From Mycobacterium sp. AT1 (GTDB taxonomy: Bacteria; Actinomycetota; Actinomycetes; Mycobacteriales; Mycobacteriaceae): DNA of 64,000 nt. A program made the position numbers and the translations under genes. The notes under the pieces are model-generated. The model made no database searches and had not been told where the DNA came from. It worked only from the letters and a program-made list of their open reading frames with translations. The stretch is from the NCBI RefSeq assembly GCF_002043095.1, contig NZ_MVOC01000012.1, positions 46,647-110,646 of the forward strand. Reading direction: 5' to 3'. Shown here piece by piece: positions 26,145-37,197 of this stretch. The number at the start of each line of letters is the position of its first letter. Position 1 is the first letter of the stretch.

Positions 26145-27166
26145 GTCATCCTTGCTTCGTCGGCGTCCGCGGCCGCCTTCGCGTCGAAGAGCTGAAAATT
26201 GTGCCCGTCGACGTCGGTGTTGATGGTGTCGTGACTGGTCACCGACAGCGCCGAGAGCGCGGTCGCCCGTTCGTTGGCGGCAACCAGATCAAATCCGGCG
26301 ATCGTGCCGAGGATCAGCCCCGCCAGATGCGAATCACCGGCTCCCGCAGTGTTCTTCGCCGCCACGGTGAGCGCCGCCTGGTGATGGAGAACCTCGCCGT
26401 CCCACACCCAGCTGCCAGCGCGGCCCGCCGTGACGCAGAACGCAAGCCCGGGATGCGAGTCGACCAGGAGCTCGACTGCAGCATCGACGATCCCGGCGGG
26501 ATCCAGCTGCCGCTCGAAGTGCTCGGCACCGACGAGGGCGGCGGCTTCGTCGACGTTGACCGCCAATACGTCAACCAAGCGCAGCACGTCGTCGGAGTAG
26601 GCCTGACGGATCTCACCGGAGAGGAACGACGCGAACCGCGTAAAGCCGTGGCGGGTCGCCGATTCGAGCAGGGCCACCCGCGCGTCGACCGGCACTTCTG
26701 GAGCCGCCAGCACGATTCCACGATTGGCGTGCGTCTCGAACAACGAGGACATGGCCTCGACGTCCATCGGCCCGACCACCGAGCTGGCGGTGTCGGTCAG
26801 GGTGAGGTTGCCACCGTCGCCGTTGGGGTAGCTGAAGCAGATCGAGCTCAACGTCGGACGTGTGTGGTCGACGGCGACGTGCGAGACGTCCATTCCCTCG
26901 GAGACGAGTTCGGCCAACACGGTTCGGCCCGCGGCGTCGTCGCCGACGCGGCCAACGGGCACCACCCGCACGTGGCGATCGACCAGCCGGGCGACGTAGT
27001 GCAGGATGATGTGTAGTTTGCAGCGGTCCTGTGTGTCGACCAGCCGGACCGCTCTGCTCTCTTCCCTGCCCAAGGTGTGGTCGCCCTCCAGAGCCACGAA
27101 GGTGCCGGTTCCCAATCCGCCCGTACCGATGACGACGTCACATCGGCGGCGATGGACACCGCTCAC
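26141..27166 (-). CDS. PfkB-family carbohydrate kinase
   Basis: A 341-residue ribokinase-like enzyme. It has the N-terminal GTGGLGTGTF segment, VGRVGDDAAGRTVLAELVSEG near 80-100, and the PfkB signature NTAGAGDSHLAGL near 285 with the catalytic aspartate (family consensus is DTxGAGD, here N). GTG 27166 overlaps the upstream NagB-like stop as GTGA; longer readings lie inside that gene. It phosphorylates a sugar or sugar derivative of unknown identity, the third step of the cluster by gene order. Confidence 0.85.
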   Translation of the reverse strand: MSGVHRRRCDVVIGTGGLGTGTFVALEGDHTLGREESRAVRLVDTQDRCKLHIILHYVARLVDRHVRVVPVGRVGDDAAGRTVLAELVSEGMDVSHVAVDHTRPTLSSICFSYPNGDGGNLTLTDTASSVVGPMDVEAMSSLFETHANRGIVLAAPEVPVDARVALLESATRHGFTRFASFLSGEIRQAYSDDVLRLVDVLAVNVDEAAALVGAEHFERQLDPAGIVDAAVELLVDSHPGLAFCVTAGRAGSWVWDGEVLHHQAALTVAAKNTAGAGDSHLAGLILGTIAGFDLVAANERATALSALSVTSHDTINTDVDGHNFQLFDAKAAADADEARMT

Positions 27167-28053
27167 AGCGCGGTCAGCCAGCCGGGGTTCAGCGAGATCT
27201 CGTGTTCGGCAGTCGCCTTGGTGGCCGTCAGCATGGCATCGGGGTGATCCTGCAGGAGCGTGACCGGATACTCCACGGTGGGCAGGCCAAACAGGGCCAC
27301 CCGAAGAGCCGTCTGCTTCCACGCCCCGGTGTCACTGAACAGACGCACCTTGCGGGCCGCGAGAATCTCCCGCATGCCAAGCGTCACCGACATCGGCGGA
27401 ACGAATTGGTAAGCGCCCCCTAGCGTTCGCTGTGAAAGTGCGATGATCGTGTCGACGTTGTTGTCCTGGATGCGGGCGGTGGAGTTTCGCAGGTCGTCGA
27501 CCGAGAGCTCGCTGAACGGGTTGCGCCGCGCCTGGTTGTAGGCCACGTGGCCGTCCTGCCCCCACCCGCCGTAGGCGAGGTCGGCGGGATGTTCGATCAG
27601 CTCGGCCGACATGGCGGCACACGTGTCGGGCGTCAGCCAGTGTCGTCGCTCGACGGCGGGCCGCAGTTCGGCGTCGACCGCCCCGTAGAACTCGCGCTCC
27701 ATGGTTCCGCGGAAGCTGTAGGGGTGCTGGTGGGAAATCTCCCGTCCCTGCCAGTCCAAGCATTCGTCCATGTGGAAGACCTGAAGGTTGTGCAGACTTA
27801 CGCTGCGGGAGTTGATGATTCGAGCGAATGGCGCCATCCATGCCATCGGTCCGCACGGCAGGATCACTCGAAGGTCGCGCTCCTCCTGCTGCGCCTGCAC
27901 GATCGCGTCGACGAACTCCTCGGCCATCAAGCGGCCCATCTCGGCGGAGTCCTCGACCATTCGGAAGGGAATCCGACGGGCGGGGTGGGTGGCGAGCTCG
28001 GCCGCGGGAATCGCGCACCACGTCAACAGCGCGCTCTTGGACAGGGTTTCCAT
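27163..28053 (-). CDS. NagB-like glucosamine-6-phosphate isomerase/deaminase homologue with altered active site
   Basis: A 296-residue protein of the NagB/RpiA/SugarP_isomerase fold. Family motifs are the HMDECLD segment with Asp96 and GQDGHVAYNQ with Asp167 and His169. In NagB the third member of the ring-opening triad is Glu in the xNE position; here it is Gln174, and MDEY is MDEC. The enzyme may therefore act on a non-pyranose or ketose-type substrate rather than glucosamine-6-phosphate. ATG 28053 has AGGAG upstream. First of the four closely packed downstream enzymes, 50 bp after the ROK gene. Confidence 0.75.
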   Translation of the reverse strand: METLSKSALLTWCAIPAAELATHPARRIPFRMVEDSAEMGRLMAEEFVDAIVQAQQEERDLRVILPCGPMAWMAPFARIINSRSVSLHNLQVFHMDECLDWQGREISHQHPYSFRGTMEREFYGAVDAELRPAVERRHWLTPDTCAAMSAELIEHPADLAYGGWGQDGHVAYNQARRNPFSELSVDDLRNSTARIQDNNVDTIIALSQRTLGGAYQFVPPMSVTLGMREILAARKVRLFSDTGAWKQTALRVALFGLPTVEYPVTLLQDHPDAMLTATKATAEHEISLNPGWLTAL

Positions 28054-28103
28054 GAAGACTTCTCCTCGTGTGGTGGTGACGGTCGCCGGGTTCGGGACCG
28101 TCG

Positions 28104-29330
28104 TCAGGGCATGGGGTTGAGCGAATCGAAGGCCCGCTCGGTGGCCTTGTAGAGCGCTCCGGTGACACCGCCGTCGCCCCCGAAGGCGGCCAACCGCACG
28201 TCGGGCATGACCGGCACTAGCTCTCTTAGCTCGTCGCGCAGCGCGTCCAGGAGCAGTTCGCCGCCCTTGGACAGACCGCCGGCAATCAGCACGCACTCCG
28301 GGTTGATGACGCATACGGCGGCGGCGATGCCTGCCGCGATGCGGTGAGTCATGCAGCGGAACACCGCAAGCGAGGCTGGGTCGTCCTCACGGATGCCGCG
28401 AAACACGACCTCGGCGTCGACGTCGTCGGGATTGCCGCCTGCGAGCTGCCGCAGTCGCGAACCGCCGGGCTCGGTGGCAGCGGCCCGACCATGCCTGGCC
28501 CAGGCCCGTCCGCCGGCAGCCCATTCCCACGGTCCGATGCCGCTTCCCGACGGCGGGTCGTCACCGAAACTCATGGGGAGATAGCCGAGTTCGCCTGCCG
28601 CACCGTCGGCGCCGGCGCACGGGACGCCGTTGGCGATGATCCCGCCGCCGATGCCGATGCCCAGCTGGACGTAGAGCACCGTTTCGATGCCCTCCGCGGC
28701 TCCGGCTACGGCCTCGGCAAGCACGGACAGGTCGGTCTGTCGTTCGACGAAGACCCGCTCCGGCTCGACGCCAAGGCACTCGGCGAAGGCGGCGCGCAAA
28801 TCCGTACCGTCCCAGCCGAGTATCTGCGGTGCGAGACTGACCACCTGGGTGCGTGGGTCCACCACACCCGGCGTGCTGACCACGATCGTGTGAAACTGCG
28901 AGCCGTCCTCGGGCCCGTCCTCCCGCAGCGACGCCACCGCCTCGGAGACCAGACTCAGCAGGTAGTCCTTGTCGGGCTTCTCCCGGCGCGTCCGAACCTC
29001 CTTGGACGCCAGGACGTCTCCGTCGAGAGTCGCCGTTCGGGCGTTGACCTTGTCGGCGCCAACGTCGACGCCGAGCACGCATCCGGGTGTGGTCGAAATC
29101 CTCAGACTCAGTGCGGGACGGCCTTGTTGACGCTTGGACGGCTCCGACTGGTACTCCTCGAGCAGACCCTCCGCGACGAGGTCGTCACAAATTTCCTTGA
29201 TGGAGGTCTTCGACAGCTTGATGATGGCACCGAGTTGTGCGCGGGTGACGCCGCGACGGCTGTGCACGACGTCCAGCACCAGGCGGCGATTGCGTGCCCG
29301 GGCTCGCTGCGGGCTGTCGAAGACGACCAT
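28104..29330 (-). CDS. ROK-family transcriptional regulator
   Basis: A 408-residue ROK protein. The N-terminal winged helix-turn-helix (about residues 12-60) contains TRAQLGAIIKLSKTSIKEIC; a ROK/hexokinase-like domain follows with GVDVGADK near 93, GIGIGGGIIANGV near 217 and GAAGELGYLP near 237. The cysteine-rich zinc motif CxCGxxGCxE of ROK kinases is absent, so it is more likely a pure repressor than a kinase. Five bases after the permease stop and 50 bp before the NagB-like gene. A palindrome upstream of the operon is its probable operator. Confidence 0.87.
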   Translation of the reverse strand: MVVFDSPQRARARNRRLVLDVVHSRRGVTRAQLGAIIKLSKTSIKEICDDLVAEGLLEEYQSEPSKRQQGRPALSLRISTTPGCVLGVDVGADKVNARTATLDGDVLASKEVRTRREKPDKDYLLSLVSEAVASLREDGPEDGSQFHTIVVSTPGVVDPRTQVVSLAPQILGWDGTDLRAAFAECLGVEPERVFVERQTDLSVLAEAVAGAAEGIETVLYVQLGIGIGGGIIANGVPCAGADGAAGELGYLPMSFGDDPPSGSGIGPWEWAAGGRAWARHGRAAATEPGGSRLRQLAGGNPDDVDAEVVFRGIREDDPASLAVFRCMTHRIAAGIAAAVCVINPECVLIAGGLSKGGELLLDALRDELRELVPVMPDVRLAAFGGDGGVTGALYKATERAFDSLNPMP

Positions 29331-29335
29331 GGACG

Positions 29336-30769
29336 TCAGGCCTTCTCGTCGATCGGTGCCGTCGGCGACAGGTCGGGAGCGGCGATCACCGCTGCGGGCT
29401 CGCCGCGGAACTTCGAGACCAACGCCGCCACCGCGGCGACCGCGATGAACACGATTGCGGCCAGGTTGCCGAGGTTGCCTGGGTACGGCGGCCACGGAAT
29501 GAACTGGAAGTACAGGGGCGCCAACAGAATTGCGATAGCCAAGCCGGGAAATATCACGTGAAGGACGATATTCGTGCCGCGCTCGGTGCGGTCGGTGAGG
29601 TGGTACTTGATGCAGGCGATGCAGGTCATGATGTAGATGATGATGGCGAACACCGTGATCAGTGCGCCAAGCACCGAGAACGTGACGACCGGCCCGAGGA
29701 TGAGCCCCAACCCAAGCGCGGCAACGATGGACACCGCGGTTTGGAAGTAGATGGCGAAGGTCGGAGTGGCATGTTTGGGGTGGGTGCTGGCGAAACGTGC
29801 TGGCAGTCGGCCCATCCGCCCGAAGGCGAAGAGGATTCGAGACGCGGCGATCGTGCCGGCGTTCGCGTTGCCGAGGAAGCTGTTGACCAAGGCGAACAGC
29901 ACGAGTACCCACGCCGGGCCCCAGAACTTTTGCGCCAAGACGGCCCAAGGGCTGTCCGAGCCGGCGAAGTTCGCCATGTCGTCGAAGCCCCATCCGATCA
30001 CCGAGGCGTAGGAGCACACGACGTAGAACAACCCGCAGGCCACCGCCGAGTACATGATGGTGCGCGGAATCGTACGACGTGGATCCTTGACCTCTTCGGC
30101 GAGGGGCGCGGCCGTTTCGAAGCCCTGGAAGGCGAGGATCGAGAAGACCACGGCCTTGAAGATCCCCGTCCAGCCGGGTTCCAATGCGTTGGCGGGATCG
30201 AACACGGCGAGGGTGTTGTGGTGCCCGCCGGCGACGATCATCCAGACTGCGAGAACGAGGAAGACTCCGATCTCCGCGGCACCCATCACCACGCCGGTCG
30301 CCGTGGACTGCTGCACCCCGCGGACGTTCAACACGCACACCAGCAGAGCAGTGGGTATGACGAACACCCACCATGGGATGTCGACCCCTATCGCCGTATT
30401 GACGGTGCCGGAGAGGAACTGGCCGAAGAACACCAGAACGATTGGGGCAATCAGCAATTCGAGTGGTGCGTACAGCCAGCCGACGAAGGCTCCCGCGCGC
30501 TTGCCAAGGCACTGCTCGACGTAGTCGGCGAGACCGCCCGCCGAGCTGAACACCCGGGCCAGCGAACCGATGGCCACGCCAACCAGCAGAATGACGATCA
30601 TCGCCAGGAGCACCGCCAAGGGCGTCGCGGGTCCGGCGAACGACACCGCCACCAGTAGCGAGGATGCGACACCTGACGCCGGCCCCATGTGGGTCAGCGC
30701 CTGGAAGACCCCGGGCACCAGGCCGATGGAGTTACTGCTCAGAGATGGCGTCGTCGGTGGTGCTGTCAT
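29336..30769 (-). CDS. APC-superfamily permease (amino acid/amine type)
   Basis: A 477-residue permease with about twelve hydrophobic helices. It shows the amino acid-polyamine-organocation (APC) pattern: GLVPGVFQALTHMGPASG at the start, SAGGLADYVEQCLGKRAG after helix 2, and GFETAAPLAEEVKDPRRTIPR near 225. It is the first gene of the sugar operon, with GGGAG well placed before ATG 30769. An amino-compound-type permease paired with a sugar kinase and deaminase-like enzyme resembles the frl (fructosamine) logic of E. coli, so a sugar-amine substrate is plausible. Confidence 0.87.
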   Translation of the reverse strand: MTAPPTTPSLSSNSIGLVPGVFQALTHMGPASGVASSLLVAVSFAGPATPLAVLLAMIVILLVGVAIGSLARVFSSAGGLADYVEQCLGKRAGAFVGWLYAPLELLIAPIVLVFFGQFLSGTVNTAIGVDIPWWVFVIPTALLVCVLNVRGVQQSTATGVVMGAAEIGVFLVLAVWMIVAGGHHNTLAVFDPANALEPGWTGIFKAVVFSILAFQGFETAAPLAEEVKDPRRTIPRTIMYSAVACGLFYVVCSYASVIGWGFDDMANFAGSDSPWAVLAQKFWGPAWVLVLFALVNSFLGNANAGTIAASRILFAFGRMGRLPARFASTHPKHATPTFAIYFQTAVSIVAALGLGLILGPVVTFSVLGALITVFAIIIYIMTCIACIKYHLTDRTERGTNIVLHVIFPGLAIAILLAPLYFQFIPWPPYPGNLGNLAAIVFIAVAAVAALVSKFRGEPAAVIAAPDLSPTAPIDEKA

Positions 30770-30788
30770 GTCGGTCTCCCATTTAGAT

Positions 30789-30801
30789 CGGACAGTGTCC
30801 G
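30789..30801. promoter_or_regulatory. Putative ROK-regulator operator
   Basis: CGGACA G TGTCCG is a perfect 13-bp palindrome, 20 bp upstream of the permease start and flanked by AT-rich bases (TTAGAT and TATTAATG). Position within the likely promoter suggests an operator for the co-encoded regulator. Inference from position only. Confidence 0.5.
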
Positions 30802-30884
30802 TATTAATGAAGAAGAAGTTAACCCCCGGCGGTCCACCTGGCAATAGCTGCGCGTAAAGACTGTGTTACGCGATCACCACCCGG

Positions 30885-30916
30885 CTATCCACAGGAGTTA
30901 TCCACACTGTGGATGA
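30885..30916. other. Cluster of three DnaA-box-like 9-mers
   Basis: CTATCCACA (30885-30893), TTATCCACA (30898-30906, the exact E. coli consensus) and, on the minus strand, TCATCCACA (30908-30916) lie within 32 bp. The last two overlap a 15-bp palindrome (30900-30914). The 265-bp intergenic space 30770-31034 between the permease and hsaB otherwise shows only the palindrome at 30789. Confidence 0.6.
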
Positions 30917-31034
30917 ATTACACGGCTGTGATTTCGGCTGGCGCTCACTCCGCCGAATGTGAACGTGCCGACGCGACGCGCCGGGAATCCGTGGCCGAAG
31001 TCACGCTGGAGTGCAGGTGGGAGGTGCCGCGACC

Positions 31035-31598
31035 CTACAGCCAGGTGTCGGCGGTGGTCGCGGTCAGGAAGGCGTCGAGATCGTCGCGCCACTGGGCCGG
31101 GGTGGTCTTGTCGGGTTCGATGCCGGTGTACTCGCCACGGTAGAAGAGCAGCGGCCGCGGTTTGGTCTTCGGTGGCTCCGACATTGCATGCACCGCGCCG
31201 AACACCACGAAGTGGTCGCCGCCGTCGTGCACCGAGGCCACGGTGCAGTCGACGTGCGCGAGCGTCCCGGCGAGCACGGGCGACCCCAGGTGCGACGGGC
31301 TCCAGTCGATACCGGCGAACTTGTCCGGCTCCCTCGACCCGAACCGCGCCGACACGTCCTTCTGGTTCTCGTGCAACACGTTGACGCAGAACTTCCCGCT
31401 GGCCTCGATGGCCTGCCAGGATCGCGACTGCTTGGTTGGGCAAAAGAGCACCAGCGGCGGGTCCAACGACAGCGCAGCAAAGGACTGACACGCGAAGCCA
31501 ACGGGCTCGTCGTCGTGGACGGTCGTGATGATGGTGATGCCCGTGCAGAACTGCCCAAGTACGTGGCGGAACGTGCGCGCGTCGATCGGCTCCGGCAT
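31035..31598 (-). CDS. hsaB: HsaB, flavin reductase of the HsaAB monooxygenase
   Basis: A 187-residue flavin reductase-like split-barrel protein. FRHVLGQFCTGITIITT at 10-26, GFACQSFAALSLDPPLVLFC at 34-53 and the FHVxFGxV-type FVVFGAVHA near 136 mark the family. HsaB supplies reduced flavin from NADH to HsaA for 3-HSA hydroxylation. Start ATG 31598 lies 2 bp after the hsaC stop; a longer in-frame reading lies inside hsaC and is rejected. In M. tuberculosis nat follows hsaB; here it is absent. Confidence 0.93.
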   Translation of the reverse strand: MPEPIDARTFRHVLGQFCTGITIITTVHDDEPVGFACQSFAALSLDPPLVLFCPTKQSRSWQAIEASGKFCVNVLHENQKDVSARFGSREPDKFAGIDWSPSHLGSPVLAGTLAHVDCTVASVHDGGDHFVVFGAVHAMSEPPKTKPRPLLFYRGEYTGIEPDKTTPAQWRDDLDAFLTATTADTWL

Positions 31599-31600
31599 GG

Positions 31601-34566
<2,966 letters not shown>

Positions 34567-34613
34567 TGGTTGCCTCCGGGCATCTAGGGGCGGATGAAGA
34601 ACTTGACCAAGAT

Positions 34614-34627
34614 TAGAACACGTTACG
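34614..34627. promoter_or_regulatory. KstR operator upstream of hsaA (one mismatch)
   Basis: TAGAACACGTTACG matches TnnAACnnGTTnnA except for the last base (G for A). It is 47 bp upstream of the hsaA start, in the 160-bp gap shared with kshB. Confidence 0.75.
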
Positions 34628-34681
34628 ATTTGTGTCGAGCAAGGCATTCCTATGATGGCTAGACCTGCGGAAGCGCGTTTT

Positions 34682-34695
34682 TGTAACATGTTCTA
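34682..34695. promoter_or_regulatory. KstR operator upstream of kshB
   Basis: TGTAACATGTTCTA fits TnnAACnnGTTnnA at all fixed positions. It ends 31 bp before the kshB start. Two sites in one divergent gap allow each direction to be controlled. Confidence 0.9.
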
Positions 34696-34726
34696 GTTTT
34701 GACCTCTCAACTGATGGAGGACGACC

Positions 34727-35794
34727 GTGACGGACGAGCCGCTCGGCACCCACGTGCTCGAGTTGCAATTGGCTGGCGTCGTCGAGGAGACCGCAGATGC
34801 GCGCTCACTGGTCTTCAAGGTGCCCGACGGCCCGGGCGTCCCGGCGATTCCCGCGGAAAGGCTTCGCCACCAGCCCGGTCAGTTCCTCACCCTGCGGGTG
34901 CCCAGCGACCGCACCGGGTCGGTGGCTCGCTGCTACTCGTTGTCCAGCTCGCCGTTCGGCGACGAAGCGCTAACCGTCACGGTCAAGCGGACCGCGGGCG
35001 GCTACGCGTCGAACTGGCTGTGCGACAACGCGCACGCCGGCATGACGATGCACGTGCTGGCCCCGTCCGGCACGTTCGTGCCCAAGACGCTCGACACGGA
35101 CTTCCTGCTACTGGCGGCGGGCAGCGGCGTGACGCCCATGATGGCGATCCTCAAGTCCGCGCTGTCGGAGGGCGCCGGCAAGGTGACGCTGGTCTACGCC
35201 AACCGCGACGAGAAGTCCGTGATCTTCGCCGCCGCCCTGCGCGAGCTGGCCACGAAGTACCCGGACCGCTTCACCGCCGTGCACTGGATCGAGACCGTCC
35301 AGGGACTTCCGAGTGCGGCCGCCCTTGTCAACCTGGTGGCCCCCTACGTCGAGCGCGAGACGTTCATCTGCGGGCCGGGCCCGTTCATGGTGGCGGCCGA
35401 GGAAGCCCTCAGGGTCGCAGGCGCCGCCCCGGAGCGAGTCCACCTCGAGGTGTTCAAGTCCCTGGAGTCCGATCCGTTTGCTGCCGTCGTCGTCGACGAG
35501 GACGACAGTGACGAAGAACCTGCGACCGCGGTCGTCACCCTGGACGGCGAGACGCAGGACATCCGCTGGCCGCGCAACGCAAAGCTGCTCGACGTCCTGC
35601 TCGACAAGGGCCTCGACGCACCCTTCTCCTGCCGCGAAGGCCATTGCGGCGCCTGCGCGGTGCTCGTCAAGAGCGGCGAGGTGGACATGGACGTCAACGA
35701 CGTCCTCGAAACCTCCGACCTCGCCGAGGGACTGATCCTGGCCTGCCAGGCCAGGCCGAAATCCGATTCGGTCGAAGTCACCTACGACGAATGA
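34727..35794 (+). CDS. kshB: KshB, reductase of 3-ketosteroid 9-alpha-hydroxylase
   Basis: A 355-residue reductase. FAD domain RCYSLSSSP near 66; NAD domain with LLAAGSGVTPMMAIL near 127 and CGPGPFMV near 215; C-terminal plant-type [2Fe-2S] ferredoxin with CREGHCGAC near 302 and a fourth cysteine in LACQ near 340. It passes electrons from NADH to the Rieske oxygenase KshA, opening ring B. GTG 34727 follows GGAGG by several bases. KshA is not encoded in this window. Orthologue of Rv3571 by position and domains. Confidence 0.94.
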   Translation: MTDEPLGTHVLELQLAGVVEETADARSLVFKVPDGPGVPAIPAERLRHQPGQFLTLRVPSDRTGSVARCYSLSSSPFGDEALTVTVKRTAGGYASNWLCDNAHAGMTMHVLAPSGTFVPKTLDTDFLLLAAGSGVTPMMAILKSALSEGAGKVTLVYANRDEKSVIFAAALRELATKYPDRFTAVHWIETVQGLPSAAALVNLVAPYVERETFICGPGPFMVAAEEALRVAGAAPERVHLEVFKSLESDPFAAVVVDEDDSDEEPATAVVTLDGETQDIRWPRNAKLLDVLLDKGLDAPFSCREGHCGACAVLVKSGEVDMDVNDVLETSDLAEGLILACQARPKSDSVEVTYDE

Positions 35795-35832
35795 CGTGCG
35801 GGCTAACATTCGCTGGACCCATAGGAGCGCTC

Positions 35833-36369
35833 GTGTTTCGATCGGCTAAGAGTCTCGCCGCGGTGTCGGCACTCCTGCTCGCGTTCGGCGTCCTCAGCCC
35901 GACTGCGCAGTCCGTCGCCGCGACGAACACCGCCACCAAGGGCATTGCCGTCGACGACACCCACACCGTGCAAATTCACGTCACGGCCAACTGCGTCAAG
36001 GCCGAGAACCGGTGCTACTTCGACACGCTCGCCGACGTCCTGACGCCGGACGGCACCACGGGATTCCCACCGGACTTCTACGGCAGGCAGAACACCACGA
36101 TTCGGTCGACGAATCGACTGGTCTACATGGACGCCGACTTCGACGCCGCCAACACCCGGATGTTCAAGTCCCTCAGCGACACCCAGTTCGCGACGGTCTA
36201 CTTCGCGGGCAACCCGCCCGTCATGCGCGGCGACGCCCGCACCGTCCAGTTCGAGACCGGGCAACCGAACACCGACGCCGGGTTCATCGCCTGCGCTTAC
36301 ATCCAGGTGGTCTACGGCGGCGTCAACCTGACCACCCCGACTGCCTGCGCCCAAACCACCTACGCCTGA
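35833..36369 (+). CDS. Secreted hypothetical protein (Rv3572-like)
   Basis: A 178-residue protein with a basic N-terminus and hydrophobic helix (AKSLAAVSALLLAFGVL), probably a Sec signal peptide cleaved near residue 30. The mature part has four cysteines that could form disulfides (ANCVKAENRCYF and later CAY...CAQ). No enzymatic motif. GTG 35833 has AGGAG upstream; in-frame upstream sequence lies in kshB and is rejected. It follows kshB by 38 bp, as Rv3572 follows kshB in M. tuberculosis, so it may be co-expressed. Function unknown. Confidence 0.75.
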   Translation: MFRSAKSLAAVSALLLAFGVLSPTAQSVAATNTATKGIAVDDTHTVQIHVTANCVKAENRCYFDTLADVLTPDGTTGFPPDFYGRQNTTIRSTNRLVYMDADFDAANTRMFKSLSDTQFATVYFAGNPPVMRGDARTVQFETGQPNTDAGFIACAYIQVVYGGVNLTTPTACAQTTYA

Positions 36370-36379
36370 ACCGAATTCG

Positions 36380-37126
36380 TCAGTCGACCTTGCCCACCAA
36401 CACAGGTTGCGCGCGGTAGTCGCCACCGAAGAGCTGCTCGAGCGCGGCGACCTTCGGCATGTCGTTGGCCGCGATGTAGGAGCTCGTCGGGTGTGAATTG
36501 AGATAGTCCTGGTGGTACTGCTCGGCGGGGAAGAAGCCAGTGTTGGGCTCGACCGTCGTCACGATGGGAGCGGGAAACACCTTCGCGGCGGAGAGCTGGG
36601 CGACGTAGGCGTCCGCGATGCGCTGCTGGGTGGCGTCCTGGGCGAAGATCGCCGACCGGTACTGCGTGCCCTCGTCGGGACCCTGCCGGTCGAGTTGCGT
36701 CGGGTCCTGCACCACCGAGAAGTAGATCTGCAAGAGCTTCCCGAAGCTGACCTGGGCCGGGTCGTAGGTGATGCGCACCGACTCGGCGTGCCCGGTGGTT
36801 CCGGTGCTGACGGTCTCGTAGTCGGCCGTCGCCTGCTGCCCGCCTGCGTAACCGGACTCGGCCATCGTCACACCCTTGACGTGCTGAAACACGCCCTGGA
36901 CGCCCCAGAAGCAGCCGCCGGCGAGCACGGCGGTCTCCGTCGCCCCCGGCGCCGCCTTGGGTTCGTCGACCGTCGGTGCGGGGACGACGACGGAGGACGC
37001 CGACCCGATTCCCGCGAGCACCGCCGGGCTGGTGATGGTGCCCGACTGCACGCCGATGAACAGCGCCGCCGCCACGCCGAGCACCCCAAGACCACTGCCA
37101 AGCGTCAGCCTGCGGTTCGCCACCAT
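36380..37126 (-). CDS. msrA: Membrane-anchored or exported peptide-methionine (S)-S-oxide reductase
   Basis: A 248-residue MsrA. An N-terminal hydrophobic helix (about residues 10-28) and a 30-residue linker rich in Ala, Pro and Val precede the catalytic domain. The active-site motif GCFWG places the catalytic cysteine at residue 72; GYAGGQ, GHAESVRITYDP and YRSAIFA are further MsrA signatures. It would reduce methionine sulfoxide outside the membrane. Cytosolic mycobacterial MsrA lacks such an N-terminus. It converges with the Rv3572-like gene 10 bp away and lies 71 bp downstream of fadE34; M. tuberculosis has no msrA here. Confidence 0.87.
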   Translation of the reverse strand: MVANRRLTLGSGLGVLGVAAALFIGVQSGTITSPAVLAGIGSASSVVVPAPTVDEPKAAPGATETAVLAGGCFWGVQGVFQHVKGVTMAESGYAGGQQATADYETVSTGTTGHAESVRITYDPAQVSFGKLLQIYFSVVQDPTQLDRQGPDEGTQYRSAIFAQDATQQRIADAYVAQLSAAKVFPAPIVTTVEPNTGFFPAEQYHQDYLNSHPTSSYIAANDMPKVAALEQLFGGDYRAQPVLVGKVD

Positions 37127-37197
37127 GTCACCAGTGTCCCGTCGGACCGGCCGAGATGGGCGGCGGCGTTCTTACGGGAGACTGACGAAACCCGCTT

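Noticed and set aside
29331..30512. In-frame upstream extension of the ROK gene to about 802 residues
   Set aside because: It overlaps the APC permease in the same strand and lacks protein-like composition.
34727..35794. KshA encoded with KshB
   Set aside because: No Rieske oxygenase gene is present in the window; kshA must lie elsewhere.
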